The notes under the pieces: generated by a model
The model's database searches: none
The model's input: the letters and a program-made list of their open reading frames with translations, nothing else
What the model was told of the DNA's origin: nothing
Source of the DNA: Tritrichomonas foetus
Lineage: Eukaryota; Parabasalia; Tritrichomonadida; Tritrichomonadidae
Assembly (NCBI GenBank): GCA_001839685.1
Contig: MLAK01001177.1
Coordinates: 1-17,844 of the forward strand
Length of the DNA stretch: 17,844 bases
Direction: 5' to 3'
Made by a program: the position numbers and the translations under genes
In this document: positions 1-8,424 of the stretch, piece after piece
Layout of the letters: each line of letters starts with the position of its first letter
Position numbering within the stretch: the stretch's first letter is position 1

Positions 1-271
1 CTTTGGGGGACCACTTTGTAAACCTTTCATATAGGAGGTATTTTGATTCACATTATAAAATAACCTGGTTTAATTCATTTTATTCTGTACTAAAATACTC
101 ACAGATAGTATACAACTTAATATGAAGCTAAAATTTATATTTTCGTTCAGATGAAATGAAGAATCTGAATTTCAGATTCGGAATCTGACCAACAAAATTT
201 ATCGTCAAAAGTGGCATTTCTGAAATTTATTTGACCTTTGAAATCACCTTAGCAAATTTTGCAAATTGAAA
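1..271. other. AT-rich 5' flank, no gene seen
   Basis: I see no coding region here on either strand. The stretch carries a short perfect palindrome at 161-179 and otherwise looks like ordinary AT-rich upstream DNA of the gene starting at 283. It may hold upstream regulatory elements of that gene, but nothing beyond the palindrome and the Initiator at 272-277 is recognisable. Confidence 0.5.
161..188. repeat. 9-bp perfect palindrome plus a third half-site
   Basis: GAATCTGAA (161-169) and TTCAGATTC (171-179) are exact reverse complements around a single T. GAATCTGA recurs directly at 181-188. The cluster lies about 95 bp upstream of the Initiator of the Ind1-like gene. It could be a dimeric transcription factor site or chance in AT-rich DNA. 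Confidence 0.45.
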
Positions 272-277
272 TCATTA
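272..277 (+). promoter_or_regulatory. Trichomonad Initiator (Inr), TCATTA
   Basis: TCATTA matches the Trichomonas vaginalis Inr consensus TCA(+1)Y-T-W. The A at 274 would be the transcription start, giving a 9-nt 5' UTR before ATG 283. That is in the usual range for trichomonad mRNAs and supports 283 as the start rather than the in-frame TTG at 259, which lies upstream of this transcription start. Confidence 0.7.
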
Positions 278-282
278 AAAAA

Positions 283-1227
283 ATGCTTTCTTCATCGATT
301 CGCTCATTCCGCAGATATTTTGCAAATCCATTCATGAAAAAGAAGCCGCTTCCAGATGTTGGCAGAATTATTTTGACCATTTCCTGCAAAGGCGGAGTTG
401 GCAAATCCACAGTCGCTCTCAATACAGCAGTTGCGCTTTCAGAACTCGGCAATAGGGTCGGAATCCTTGATGCTGATCTTTATGGTCCATCAATCCCGAC
501 AATGACCAACACGAATGACAACACGATTCAAAAAGTTCGAGATGACGCTTATCTTCCAGTCCCGGCCTACGGAATTGAAACCATGTCAATTGGAAACGGA
601 ATTCCACGTGATTCTGCCCTCCTTTGGAAAGGCCCCCTCATTGGCCAAATGGTTGAATCATTCCTCACAAAAACCATGTGGTCACCACTGGACTACCTAA
701 TTGTTGATACACCTCCTGGAACAGGTGATGTTCAATTATCGCTCCATAGCTCTGTTTTAATTGATGGCGCTATTTTGGTCACTTCACCACAAGATGTAGT
801 TTATGCTGATGTTGTTCGTAACATCGATATGTTAAAGAAAATGAATATTCCTATTCTTGGAATCATCCAAAACTTCGATGGTTTTGTCTGCCCTTGCTGT
901 AAAAAAGTAACACGAATTTTCAAAGGAAACAGCGGCGCTCAGCTTTCCAAGAAATTCGATATTGAACTCCTTGGATCACTTCCAATCGATCCAACACTCG
1001 CACAAGCAGCAGATGAAGGTTTTCCGGCCGTTCTGAAATCCCCAGATTCGGCTTATTCCCAGACTTTCAGAACTGTGGCAATGAGGCTCATGATGAAGGC
1101 TCCAAGGCTCACTGAAGAGGAAGAAGAAGCGAAATATCTCTCAATGAATCCAAAAGCAAAGAAGGGAAAGGTTGAAGAAGTGTCTGAGCCAGCCAAAAAA
1201 GAAAAATCAACAGTTATAAAGCCATAA
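283..1227 (+). CDS. Mrp/Nbp35-family Fe-S scaffold P-loop NTPase, Ind1-like, probably hydrogenosomal
   Basis: 314 residues from ATG 283. Proteins of the Mrp/Nbp35/Ind1 family bind a bridging Fe-S cluster and pass it to apoproteins; Ind1 serves respiratory complex I in mitochondria. Visible here are a deviant Walker A CKGGVGKST at 35-43, the switch motif DADLYGPS at 63-70, DTPPGTGD at 142-149, and a C-terminal CPCC at 203-206 whose outer cysteines form the CxxC cluster ligand pair. The first ~17 residues (ML-SSS-R-RR-F) are basic, lack acids and begin Met-Leu-Ser, as trichomonad hydrogenosomal presequences do, so I infer import into hydrogenosomes. Trichomonad hydrogenosomes keep the NuoE/NuoF-like complex I module, a plausible client. 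The tail (~275-314) is rich in Glu and Lys and is not part of the fold. An Inr at 272-277 supports the start. The family is certain; the organelle is likely. Confidence 0.93.
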   Translation: MLSSSIRSFRRYFANPFMKKKPLPDVGRIILTISCKGGVGKSTVALNTAVALSELGNRVGILDADLYGPSIPTMTNTNDNTIQKVRDDAYLPVPAYGIETMSIGNGIPRDSALLWKGPLIGQMVESFLTKTMWSPLDYLIVDTPPGTGDVQLSLHSSVLIDGAILVTSPQDVVYADVVRNIDMLKKMNIPILGIIQNFDGFVCPCCKKVTRIFKGNSGAQLSKKFDIELLGSLPIDPTLAQAADEGFPAVLKSPDSAYSQTFRTVAMRLMMKAPRLTEEEEEAKYLSMNPKAKKGKVEEVSEPAKKEKSTVIKP

Positions 1228-1234
1228 AAATAAA
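1225..1234 (+). terminator. UAAA polyadenylation signal overlapping the stop codon
   Basis: The stop codon TAA at 1225-1227 is followed by A, giving TAAA, and a second TAAA follows at 1231-1234. In Trichomonas vaginalis the tetranucleotide UAAA, often overlapping the stop, acts as the poly(A) signal. By analogy, 3' end formation should occur a short distance downstream. Confidence 0.6.
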
Positions 1235-1828
1235 TAATCTTTCTTTAAGTAAATATTTCCTTGATATACTTAATATGCGTCATTTGCTTTGGCATTAATT
1301 AATTTATCAATGATTCGAGTTTAATAAGAAGAAAGTGATCAACCTGTAAAACATGATGAATTGATAATATTAAATACATAAGTATCTATTCGAATAAAAA
1401 ATGGTTGTTAAATAATGAGAATTTTTAAATCATTGAAATGATGAAAAGTAACTAACTGTGGTGAATCATTTTTTGTATACTGTAAATGTTATCCATCAAC
1501 TTCTATTCTGCAACAAAAAAATTCAACCAATTTAACCTAATTTGAGATTTACACCAAAAAGAAATGCATTTAAACATGTGAGAAGATTACATGAAAAATA
1601 ATTGTTAATTACTTTCATGTGCTTTTTGAATCATCGAAAATCGAAATGCAGATCAAATTTTCACTTTATAAAGCATGAAGTCGTTTCTACAACATGAATG
1701 GTAATCTAAAACAGGAATATTAACAATAAAGATTATTATTTTTATTACTACAATAAACAAAGATTCATAATTGTTCGATTCTATGACAAAAAACTTGAAA
1801 TTTGCGATAATTCACAACCTCAAATATA
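1235..1828. other. Intergenic space between convergent genes
   Basis: About 600 bp separate the 3' ends of the Ind1-like gene and the PQ-loop gene. I see no ORF of coding character, RNA gene or repeat here. TTTA at 1740-1743, read on the minus strand as TAAA, could serve the poly(A) site of the PQ-loop gene. Confidence 0.5.
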
Positions 1829-2647
1829 TTAAATGAGTGGCTTCTTATCGCTTGACAAATCTGTTGTAATAGTTGATACACTTTTATCATTTTTGGCTTT
1901 ATCATCACTTCCATAATAAAAGAATTGGAAGAGAATTGTGAAATCGAAAAACAGATTTCCAGCGCTTCCAACGAGCCATGGGAACTGCCCCCAAATGTAG
2001 CCCCAGTTCGGATCCTTCAGAAATATTGATGCTGCGTAAGTTGTATTTCCTAAAATCGCTGAAACGAAAAATTGCCAGGAAACGCCCTCTGTCTTTTTCC
2101 TGCGGAAATTTTTGATCATCTGTGGAAGACGCGATCCAAGATATGAAACTGCTGATACCCAGCCGAGAAGCGATCCGTATAGTTCTGGCGGCTTGTAAGG
2201 ATCCGGGTACGATTTTGCAGAGGCCGCTGCCACAAGGAGAGGAATTGCTGGAATTATTTGATCATATTCTTCACGGACGATTTCTTGCCTCTTTTTCTTC
2301 TTGCTGCACCTGGGGATGAGCCAGACGTAGAAGACGTACTGAAAAGCGCAAAATACATCGACAATCATAAACCAAATCGCGGTTATGATTTGAGTCAATA
2401 AGCCATGATTGATAAGAGCGCCAATTAAATTCGTTGAGTCGCCGGTTACAAGAAGAAGAAGGAAAGCGAATGAAAGACCTTCGGCTGATTTGTTTTTGAA
2501 GTTCATGTAAATCTGCGGAATTTGGGCATACATCCAAATAATCGTGGATGACAAACCGAGAGCAAATCCGACTTTTTCTTGGACAGTTGAAATGCATTCA
2601 CCGAACGCAGTGTAGATCCATTTGATGTAGTCACCTTCGCAAGACAT
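1829..2647 (-). CDS. PQ-loop (SLC66-type) lysosomal amino acid transporter
   Basis: 272 residues from ATG at 2647. Two PQ-loop repeats are plain: one with P44-Q45 followed by a basic stretch and EGLS, and one with P175-Q176 followed by KNFRRKKTEGVS. Each sits at the start of a hydrophobic triplet; about seven membrane segments can be placed (roughly 25-45, 57-80, 84-110, 131-145, 157-176, 190-210, 222-245). This is the layout of the SLC66/PQLC2-Ypq and cystinosin families, which export cationic amino acids or cystine from lysosomes or vacuoles. The spacing of the PQ motifs and the overall length fit PQLC2/Ypq best. The protein ends DKKPLI (267-272), matching the [DE]xxxL[LI] adaptor-binding signal, which supports lysosomal sorting. 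Lysines at 116-119 lie in the cytosolic or luminal linker. No consensus Inr is visible upstream. Substrate is inferred, not shown. Confidence 0.9.
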   Translation of the reverse strand: MSCEGDYIKWIYTAFGECISTVQEKVGFALGLSSTIIWMYAQIPQIYMNFKNKSAEGLSFAFLLLLVTGDSTNLIGALINHGLLTQIITAIWFMIVDVFCAFQYVFYVWLIPRCSKKKKRQEIVREEYDQIIPAIPLLVAAASAKSYPDPYKPPELYGSLLGWVSAVSYLGSRLPQMIKNFRRKKTEGVSWQFFVSAILGNTTYAASIFLKDPNWGYIWGQFPWLVGSAGNLFFDFTILFQFFYYGSDDKAKNDKSVSTITTDLSSDKKPLI

Positions 2648-3244
2648 TTGAGAGTTTTTTGAATTTGGCCATTCAATCAGAAATATTTTTTTTTCAATTG
2701 CTTCTCTTTCAAAATTGTATTATGGAATGTTATATGAATATTGAAAAAGTTTCATTTCAGTTAAGAATGAAAAAATCGCCTCTGAATTTTTTGATATTAA
2801 CTCGATTACCGTCATCACAAAATTAAACGCAAACCTATTTCACAAAAACTAAAAGTGAAGGGTTTAGGGAGAATTATCATAAACATGAAATATTTATTAG
2901 ACAATTATGTTCTAAATCATGTTTTGTATATGTAAATAAGGATTATATATTGATAATTCTCAACAATATTGAGATATTAGCTATTCTTGACTATTTATGA
3001 TAGGATTTAAAAAGTTAATTAGCAAAAAAATTGAATGAAATGAAATGACAGGTGGTGAAGTGTCGGTTACAGGGTTTCTATTTATGGTTTTCCGCAGAAT
3101 CATTTTGCAATAATGGAAAGACCGATATATCATAACAAATTATTTGAAGTAATTTAATTAACGGGAATTTGTCTCTGAATTTCTTATTCCACAATCGATA
3201 TTCCCAAAAATTGTTCAAAAGATACGGCAATAAATCCACAGAAA

Positions 3245-3482
3245 AAAATGACTAAGTAAGAAATTAAGTCGTCAATTTGAAGGATTTCATCCTTCAATCT
3301 TTTTATTTTTCAATTTCACTACCGAATGCAATAACACCAATAAATTGTTATTATTTTGATAGATTATTTAAAATAGTCTATTTTTTGTGTTTTCCGATCA
3401 TTCTGCTATTTCATCATTCGATTTTTTTTTTAGAGTGGTGTATTCCAACTTAATATAATAAAATGACTAAGTGAGAAATTAA
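3245..3482 (+). repeat. 23-bp direct repeat pair, 215 bp apart
   Basis: The copies at 3245-3267 and 3460-3482 share 22 of 23 bases, differing at one A/G (core ATGACTAAGT-AGAAATTAA). They flank about 190 bp with no recognisable content. A small inserted element is possible, but no terminal inverted repeats are evident. Confidence 0.55.
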
Positions 3483-3560
3483 AACAAGAAAGGAAGGAAA
3501 GAAGGAGGAGGGGTTAAAAAGGAAAAGAAAATGAAAGAAATATAAGAAAAATCAGGAAAA
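3483..3560 (+). other. Polypurine tract
   Basis: Nearly all A/G on the plus strand with GGAAGG and GGAGGAGGGG blocks, immediately 3' of the cyclase gene (which reads the opposite strand). It may simply reflect low-complexity expansion; triplex or pausing roles are speculative. Confidence 0.4.
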
Positions 3561-3584
3561 CAATTTGATGAGAATTCAAAACAA

Positions 3585-3588
3585 TTTA
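3585..3588 (-). terminator. UAAA poly(A) signal overlapping the cyclase stop
   Basis: On the minus strand the stop TAA (3588-3586) is followed by A, making TAAA, the trichomonad polyadenylation tetranucleotide in its usual overlapping position. Confidence 0.55.
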
Positions 3589-6500
3589 GTCTGAAGTTGT
3601 GCTAAACATATTATTTGGATCTTTTTCTGATTGCATGAAGAAAGAACCAGTTGTCATAGGCCGAACTAAATAAGCCATTTTCTTTCCTTTTCCTTTGAGC
3701 TCTATTTCACCTCTTTGCTCAATATTGAATGAAAGGTCAGCTACCAAATCGTAAGTTTTCTGTGAAATTTGAACAGTTGCTGGCAAACAAGTACTCTGAA
3801 GTCTTGATGCAACATTGATTGGATCGCCAATGATATCGAAAACTGGTTTATCTGTCCCAAGAACACCTGCAATGAGTGGACCATCAGTATTAATTCCAAT
3901 TCTTACCATTAATGAAGAATCAAGTTGTGCATTTGCTTCATCTAGAGCAACTAAGCAATCAAGTCCAAATTGAATAGTTTGTTGTGCATGATTAACAGGG
4001 GGTTCATGTGGAGTAAAAAGACCAGCAGCTGCCATATAAACATCACCAATAAGTTTGATCTTTTGTATTAAATTGAAACGAGAACAAGCATTATCAAATT
4101 TGGCAAAAATCACAGAAAGATTTGACATAATTTGCTGCGGTGATAATGTTGATGAATAATCAGACCATTTAATAATATCAATGAAAATGATAGATGCAGA
4201 AGGAACTGAGAATGAAATGTCTGTTTCACCTTGATTCAATCTAACGACAATATCTCTTGGTAAGATTTGATAAAGAAGATGCTCACTTTGTGCTTTGGCT
4301 TCTTCTGCTTCTTGTCTGTGCTTTTGAAGCTGTGTTTCATCTCTAATGATGATAACAAAAGAAGCTGCAGTATTTGAACTGTCTTCGCTAATACCAAGAA
4401 CAGTTACATGAATTGGAACATTTTGATCATCATCAGTTTTACCAATTGTTGTTGTTTCAAATGTTAGAGCACATTGACCGGCACGCATCAGGTTGAAGTG
4501 ATGGAAAACAACACTTGCTTCTTCTTGTGGCAAAACACAACTAATCGGTTGACCTAAAAGTTGTTCAGGTGTGTATCCAAATAAACTTGATACTGAATTA
4601 TTTACAACTTCAATAGATTCGTTTCTATGTAGACAAATTACAGCATCATGTGAATTCATAATGACTGATTTGGAAGCTGTCATTTTATCATCAACTTTCG
4701 CTGACTTTTTGTGTAGCAAATAATTCATTACTGGTGGATTCGATGTGCAAGCAAGTGGTGGAATCCTTCTAAGAAGTTGTAAAGCCCCATCATGAGCTCT
4801 ATCAAGTTTAAGAACAAGTGCCCAAAAGATGAAAAGTGAAACAATAGCATAAACAATGCCAACAATAGTAATGATTAATAATTCTATCTTGAAATTATGT
4901 AATGCAGTTGCAGAATTTTCAAATAAAAGCAATGCTGCATTATGGCATTGATCAAGAATGTGATTATTAGCAATATGGAAAATATGGAAGAATTGTGAAT
5001 CTCTTTCAAATGTAAATTCTTCGGGTGCACGTAAAATTGCTTCTGACATTGTAACAAAATGTGTAATTGCTGTATCAAGTGAAGCACATTCATATGTTTT
5101 ATGGAATTTAGTCATATTTGGTTCAACAACGCAATATGAATCATAATGAATCGAATCTAATTCTTTAGAATAATTTGAACATCCATCAGTAATATTTGAT
5201 CCACGAAGTAAAGCATTATTATATTCAACTAATTTCTGTATTGAATAAGTAGCTTCTTCTTTTGCAATTGGAATCGATGTCATTGAAGTTTTTAAGGAAC
5301 CCTGTGCCATTGAAACTACAAAAGTAACACGATAAAGGATTTCTAAGATAAGGTTACCTCTTTGTGCACCTTCTGATAACCAAACATTAAGATCAAGCAA
5401 ATTTGTATTCTCTTTCTGTGCTAAAATTACATCAACAATAAAAATTGCATTTCCAATAATTAAAATACATAGATAATTAGCAATTAGATTGGCAGGACGA
5501 ACTTTTGCTTTTGTCAGTTGTTCACTTGCACTATCTTGTTCTTCAGTACCAGGTGTATCTTTAAATGGTTTGGTTGCTTCTTCTTTAGATTCATCATCAA
5601 CTGATTTCATTAAATCAAGCAAAAACAGAAGTTCATGATACGTTTTTGTAGTAAATATTATAAGTAATGGTGTCGTTGTGACTGTATAAAGAACACAACA
5701 AATAATTAAAATTATATAATTCTCTTTTTCAGTTTTTTCTTTCTTTTCTTGTTGATTTAGTTCAATGAGATGTGAAAGTTGAGCAAATGAATTGACTACA
5801 CTCTCAATATTATAGAAGATCTCACATAAATTTTCACTTTCGTTCCATCTTGAAGCATCAGGTCGGATATTATCTAGGCTCAGAGTGATTTCTCGAAGAC
5901 GAAGGAAAATATAAGTGAAAGAATTCTTTAATGAACTCAAGGATGGTTCCATTATTGGTTTATCACTAATGCAATAATGATAGCTAGTTAATTTCTTAAA
6001 CATAGGTTGCATATAATTTCTAATATCATCTCCATCTGCAGCTAGCTCGATCATTTGTTGAAGAAATTCTTCTAATTTCTCTCTGCCATATGAACACCAG
6101 CGTGTTACTTCTTTCAAAGTGTCATTTTGAAACAGTCGAAGATTAAAATCATTGGAAATAGGTGATTGTATCATCATTTCTTTATATAAACTCGTTGGAA
6201 AGGCTCCTGCTCCACTTGCCCAATAAATAACAATAGCTGTTAATGAAATATCAAGTCCATATCTAATTTCATTTAAAACCAATTCTCTATTCATGTTTTC
6301 TTGTCTGGAATTGAATAGTGATTGGAAATAAATAAATAAGAAAATCAATATTGCAATCACTAAAACAACTGTGAAAATTGCAGACAGTTTTAAAAGCTTT
6401 GAATAAATACAAGTTCTATTTTCTAAAGCTCGTTGAAAGGCAAGTCTAAGTCTGTGATAAGAAAATAATTGTTTGCTGACTTCTTCTTCAATTTCTATGT

Positions 6501-8400
6501 CTAATTCACCATCAATTGTACCTGTACTTAATTGAGAATTATTATTTAAACTTGATTGTGATTGTGATTGTGAATGACGATTTTGTTTATTTATTACGAA
6601 ATTTCCTTTAACATCAACAATTCCACGCTTTAAATATAAAGGATAAACTCTTACCATTGATCGGAAAGATAAATCAACAACAAAATTCTTTCCTTGTTCG
6701 ATCAAATCAGCTCTATGTTTCATTTTCACTCCTTCACAGAAATCCATTCCGCATTCTATCAAAAATTTGGAAAAGTCTTCACATAAACGAACATTATTTG
6801 GCCATTTTTCCATTGATTCTCTAAATAATGCACTAACTTGATTTGTAAACTGTTTAACTTGTAGAAAAACATGAGGTTCATTTGGAACATTCTTCCAAAA
6901 TCCTCTGACAGCATTTGCACCCTTGATGGAAAGATGCTTAGTTTCAATTAATTTATCGGTAATTTCTGAAGAAGCAGAACTTTGTCGAAGGCCCATAACT
7001 CTATGAACTTCATATAATAAAAATCGTTCATGGAGAGAAAGTCCAACTTTCGAAACAGCTTGGGAAAAGAAAAAGTTCAATAATCGGGATTCTGATGGGA
7101 AATATGATAGAATTTGAACAATAAGACAATACATTTCAGTCGAATCATAAAATTCAGCACCAAATTTCAAAAGTGACCAATCTAAAAATAAATCCGAACG
7201 CTGGGCAATTCCAACTCGTATATAATATTGCAATTTTCTGAAATTGCGATCAAGTCCATAACTTAAAAGAAGCTGTTTTCGTGCTTGATCTTGAAGAAAG
7301 TTGATTTGGTTCGCTTGAAGGTTTTGTATATCCGGTTTTTCAGTATCAATTTCAATCTTTTCTAAACAAGAAGCAGCAAGCGAATGATAAACTTTACTCC
7401 ATGATTTTTTCTGAATAAAGTGAACAACTATCAATGATATTGTCATAACACCAAATAAAACAGCGATATGAACATAGTAATTCAAAGTTATGCCGGCTGT
7501 TTCAACAATTGTCACTATATCTAAAGCAGTACATGTGACAAAAATTGAAGTAACTAAAACATTTGAAGAAACTCGAACAAATGGTAAATAAGTTGCACGA
7601 AGAATAAGATAGATTGAAACTGCAATTCTTGCTGCAACTAATAGAATGTCAATCCATCTTGCAAAAATTTGAAAAACATACGATAAAATAGTAAAAATGG
7701 AAAGAGACATAAACATAATAAACATATATGAACCAGACCAGCAGGCAATTGGTGTTGATGCAATGTATGGTGACACTGACGAGAAATAGCACATCAAGTA
7801 AAAAATGAAGACAATAACGGCCCAAAAAATCAAAGTGAAGACAAAATAAATATCAACTTCAAGAGAATTGTCTTCAACAATGGTGACAAACATTGATCCC
7901 AAAAAATTGGCCATTGGCAAAGTAATTATCTGGGGAACAAATTCAAGTAAAAACCGAGTGGCATATAAAGTCCAGCCAATGAATCTCCTATTCTGGGCAT
8001 AAAATGCAAATTGAATAATTACTACAATAACCAAAAGGAAACACAAAATGATACAAATGATGAAAGACATCAAATAGCTGGATAAATCGCGCTTTAAATC
8101 TGAGAGGAAAGCAATTTGTAAAAATATTTTGATGATTTTTCCACAAATATCGTCATAGTTTCTTGTGTATTCAAAACCAGGCCAGAATGAAACGCCAAAA
8201 AACTGAAGGACTTCGAGGAAAAGCATAATCATATATAAAAAATTTGGAATGTGTGAATTTTTGAGGATTTCATCGAACAATGGAAATGTTTTGTCGAGTA
8301 AGGTGGCGCTTCCTTGAATGATGTCATTCCTTGTTGAAATGGACTGGCGAGACGTTGAACGCGACATCGCTGAAGATTCCTTGGATGATGGCGCATTCAT
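3586..8400 (-). CDS. Large multi-span adenylyl cyclase with PAS and class III catalytic domain
   Basis: 1604 residues, one uninterrupted frame. Order: Ser-rich cytosolic N-terminus (1-50); about seven or more hydrophobic spans (roughly 52-72, 108-135, 142-174, 184-207, 222-270, 281-300, 308-329); a soluble part at 340-660 resembling the TmcB/TmcC-type repeats seen in protist signalling proteins; spans near 670-692, 895-917, 971-993 and 1173-1197 enclosing two ~180-200-residue loops that are probably extracellular sensors; a PAS domain at 1245-1360; a signalling helix near 1360-1380; and the cyclase domain at ~1398-1580. Catalytic residues are all present: metal Asp 1408 and 1453, adenine-selecting Lys1449 and Asp1522, and Asn1529 and Arg1533 for the transition state. 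Lys/Asp at the base-selecting sites indicate cAMP rather than cGMP production. A single catalytic domain means it must dimerise. Trichomonads encode many paralogues of this architecture. Ligand is unknown. No Inr is seen; a TAACGATC Myb-type site lies just upstream. Confidence 0.93.
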   Translation of the reverse strand: MNAPSSKESSAMSRSTSRQSISTRNDIIQGSATLLDKTFPLFDEILKNSHIPNFLYMIMLFLEVLQFFGVSFWPGFEYTRNYDDICGKIIKIFLQIAFLSDLKRDLSSYLMSFIICIILCFLLVIVVIIQFAFYAQNRRFIGWTLYATRFLLEFVPQIITLPMANFLGSMFVTIVEDNSLEVDIYFVFTLIFWAVIVFIFYLMCYFSSVSPYIASTPIACWSGSYMFIMFMSLSIFTILSYVFQIFARWIDILLVAARIAVSIYLILRATYLPFVRVSSNVLVTSIFVTCTALDIVTIVETAGITLNYYVHIAVLFGVMTISLIVVHFIQKKSWSKVYHSLAASCLEKIEIDTEKPDIQNLQANQINFLQDQARKQLLLSYGLDRNFRKLQYYIRVGIAQRSDLFLDWSLLKFGAEFYDSTEMYCLIVQILSYFPSESRLLNFFFSQAVSKVGLSLHERFLLYEVHRVMGLRQSSASSEITDKLIETKHLSIKGANAVRGFWKNVPNEPHVFLQVKQFTNQVSALFRESMEKWPNNVRLCEDFSKFLIECGMDFCEGVKMKHRADLIEQGKNFVVDLSFRSMVRVYPLYLKRGIVDVKGNFVINKQNRHSQSQSQSSLNNNSQLSTGTIDGELDIEIEEEVSKQLFSYHRLRLAFQRALENRTCIYSKLLKLSAIFTVVLVIAILIFLFIYFQSLFNSRQENMNRELVLNEIRYGLDISLTAIVIYWASGAGAFPTSLYKEMMIQSPISNDFNLRLFQNDTLKEVTRWCSYGREKLEEFLQQMIELAADGDDIRNYMQPMFKKLTSYHYCISDKPIMEPSLSSLKNSFTYIFLRLREITLSLDNIRPDASRWNESENLCEIFYNIESVVNSFAQLSHLIELNQQEKKEKTEKENYIILIICCVLYTVTTTPLLIIFTTKTYHELLFLLDLMKSVDDESKEEATKPFKDTPGTEEQDSASEQLTKAKVRPANLIANYLCILIIGNAIFIVDVILAQKENTNLLDLNVWLSEGAQRGNLILEILYRVTFVVSMAQGSLKTSMTSIPIAKEEATYSIQKLVEYNNALLRGSNITDGCSNYSKELDSIHYDSYCVVEPNMTKFHKTYECASLDTAITHFVTMSEAILRAPEEFTFERDSQFFHIFHIANNHILDQCHNAALLLFENSATALHNFKIELLIITIVGIVYAIVSLFIFWALVLKLDRAHDGALQLLRRIPPLACTSNPPVMNYLLHKKSAKVDDKMTASKSVIMNSHDAVICLHRNESIEVVNNSVSSLFGYTPEQLLGQPISCVLPQEEASVVFHHFNLMRAGQCALTFETTTIGKTDDDQNVPIHVTVLGISEDSSNTAASFVIIIRDETQLQKHRQEAEEAKAQSEHLLYQILPRDIVVRLNQGETDISFSVPSASIIFIDIIKWSDYSSTLSPQQIMSNLSVIFAKFDNACSRFNLIQKIKLIGDVYMAAAGLFTPHEPPVNHAQQTIQFGLDCLVALDEANAQLDSSLMVRIGINTDGPLIAGVLGTDKPVFDIIGDPINVASRLQSTCLPATVQISQKTYDLVADLSFNIEQRGEIELKGKGKKMAYLVRPMTTGSFFMQSEKDPNNMFSTTSD

Positions 8401-8416
8401 TGCAGAGAAATGTTTA

Positions 8417-8424
8417 GATCGTTA
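8417..8424 (-). promoter_or_regulatory. Possible Myb-recognition element upstream of the cyclase
   Basis: The minus strand reads TAACGATC, ending about 17 nt upstream of the cyclase ATG. It resembles the (C/T)AACG(A/G) sites bound by Trichomonas vaginalis Myb proteins, which are reported in promoters lacking an Inr. The cyclase start indeed has no TCAYTW within 50 nt. One short match is weak evidence. Confidence 0.35.

Larger units (their letters stand above)
2648..3585. other. Intergenic, with a 23-bp direct repeat pair and a purine-rich tract
   Basis: About 940 bp between the PQ-loop start and the cyclase stop. No coding region was found. It contains two near-identical 23-bp copies at 3245-3267 and 3460-3482 and a strongly purine-biased tract (about 3483-3560) on the plus strand, which would be pyrimidine-rich in the cyclase 3' UTR. 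Confidence 0.5.

Noticed and set aside
259..282. TTG start for the Ind1-like gene
   Set aside because: Non-AUG start, and it lies upstream of the probable transcription start at 274; ATG 283 fits both Inr and presequence.
1829..2647. Open frames opposite or overlapping the PQ-loop gene (2122-2319 +, 2271-2597 -)
   Set aside because: They are shadows of the real gene in other frames without family similarity or Inr.
3245..3482. Transposon insertion between the 23-bp repeats
   Set aside because: No transposase remnants or terminal inverted repeats are visible in the 190 bp between them.
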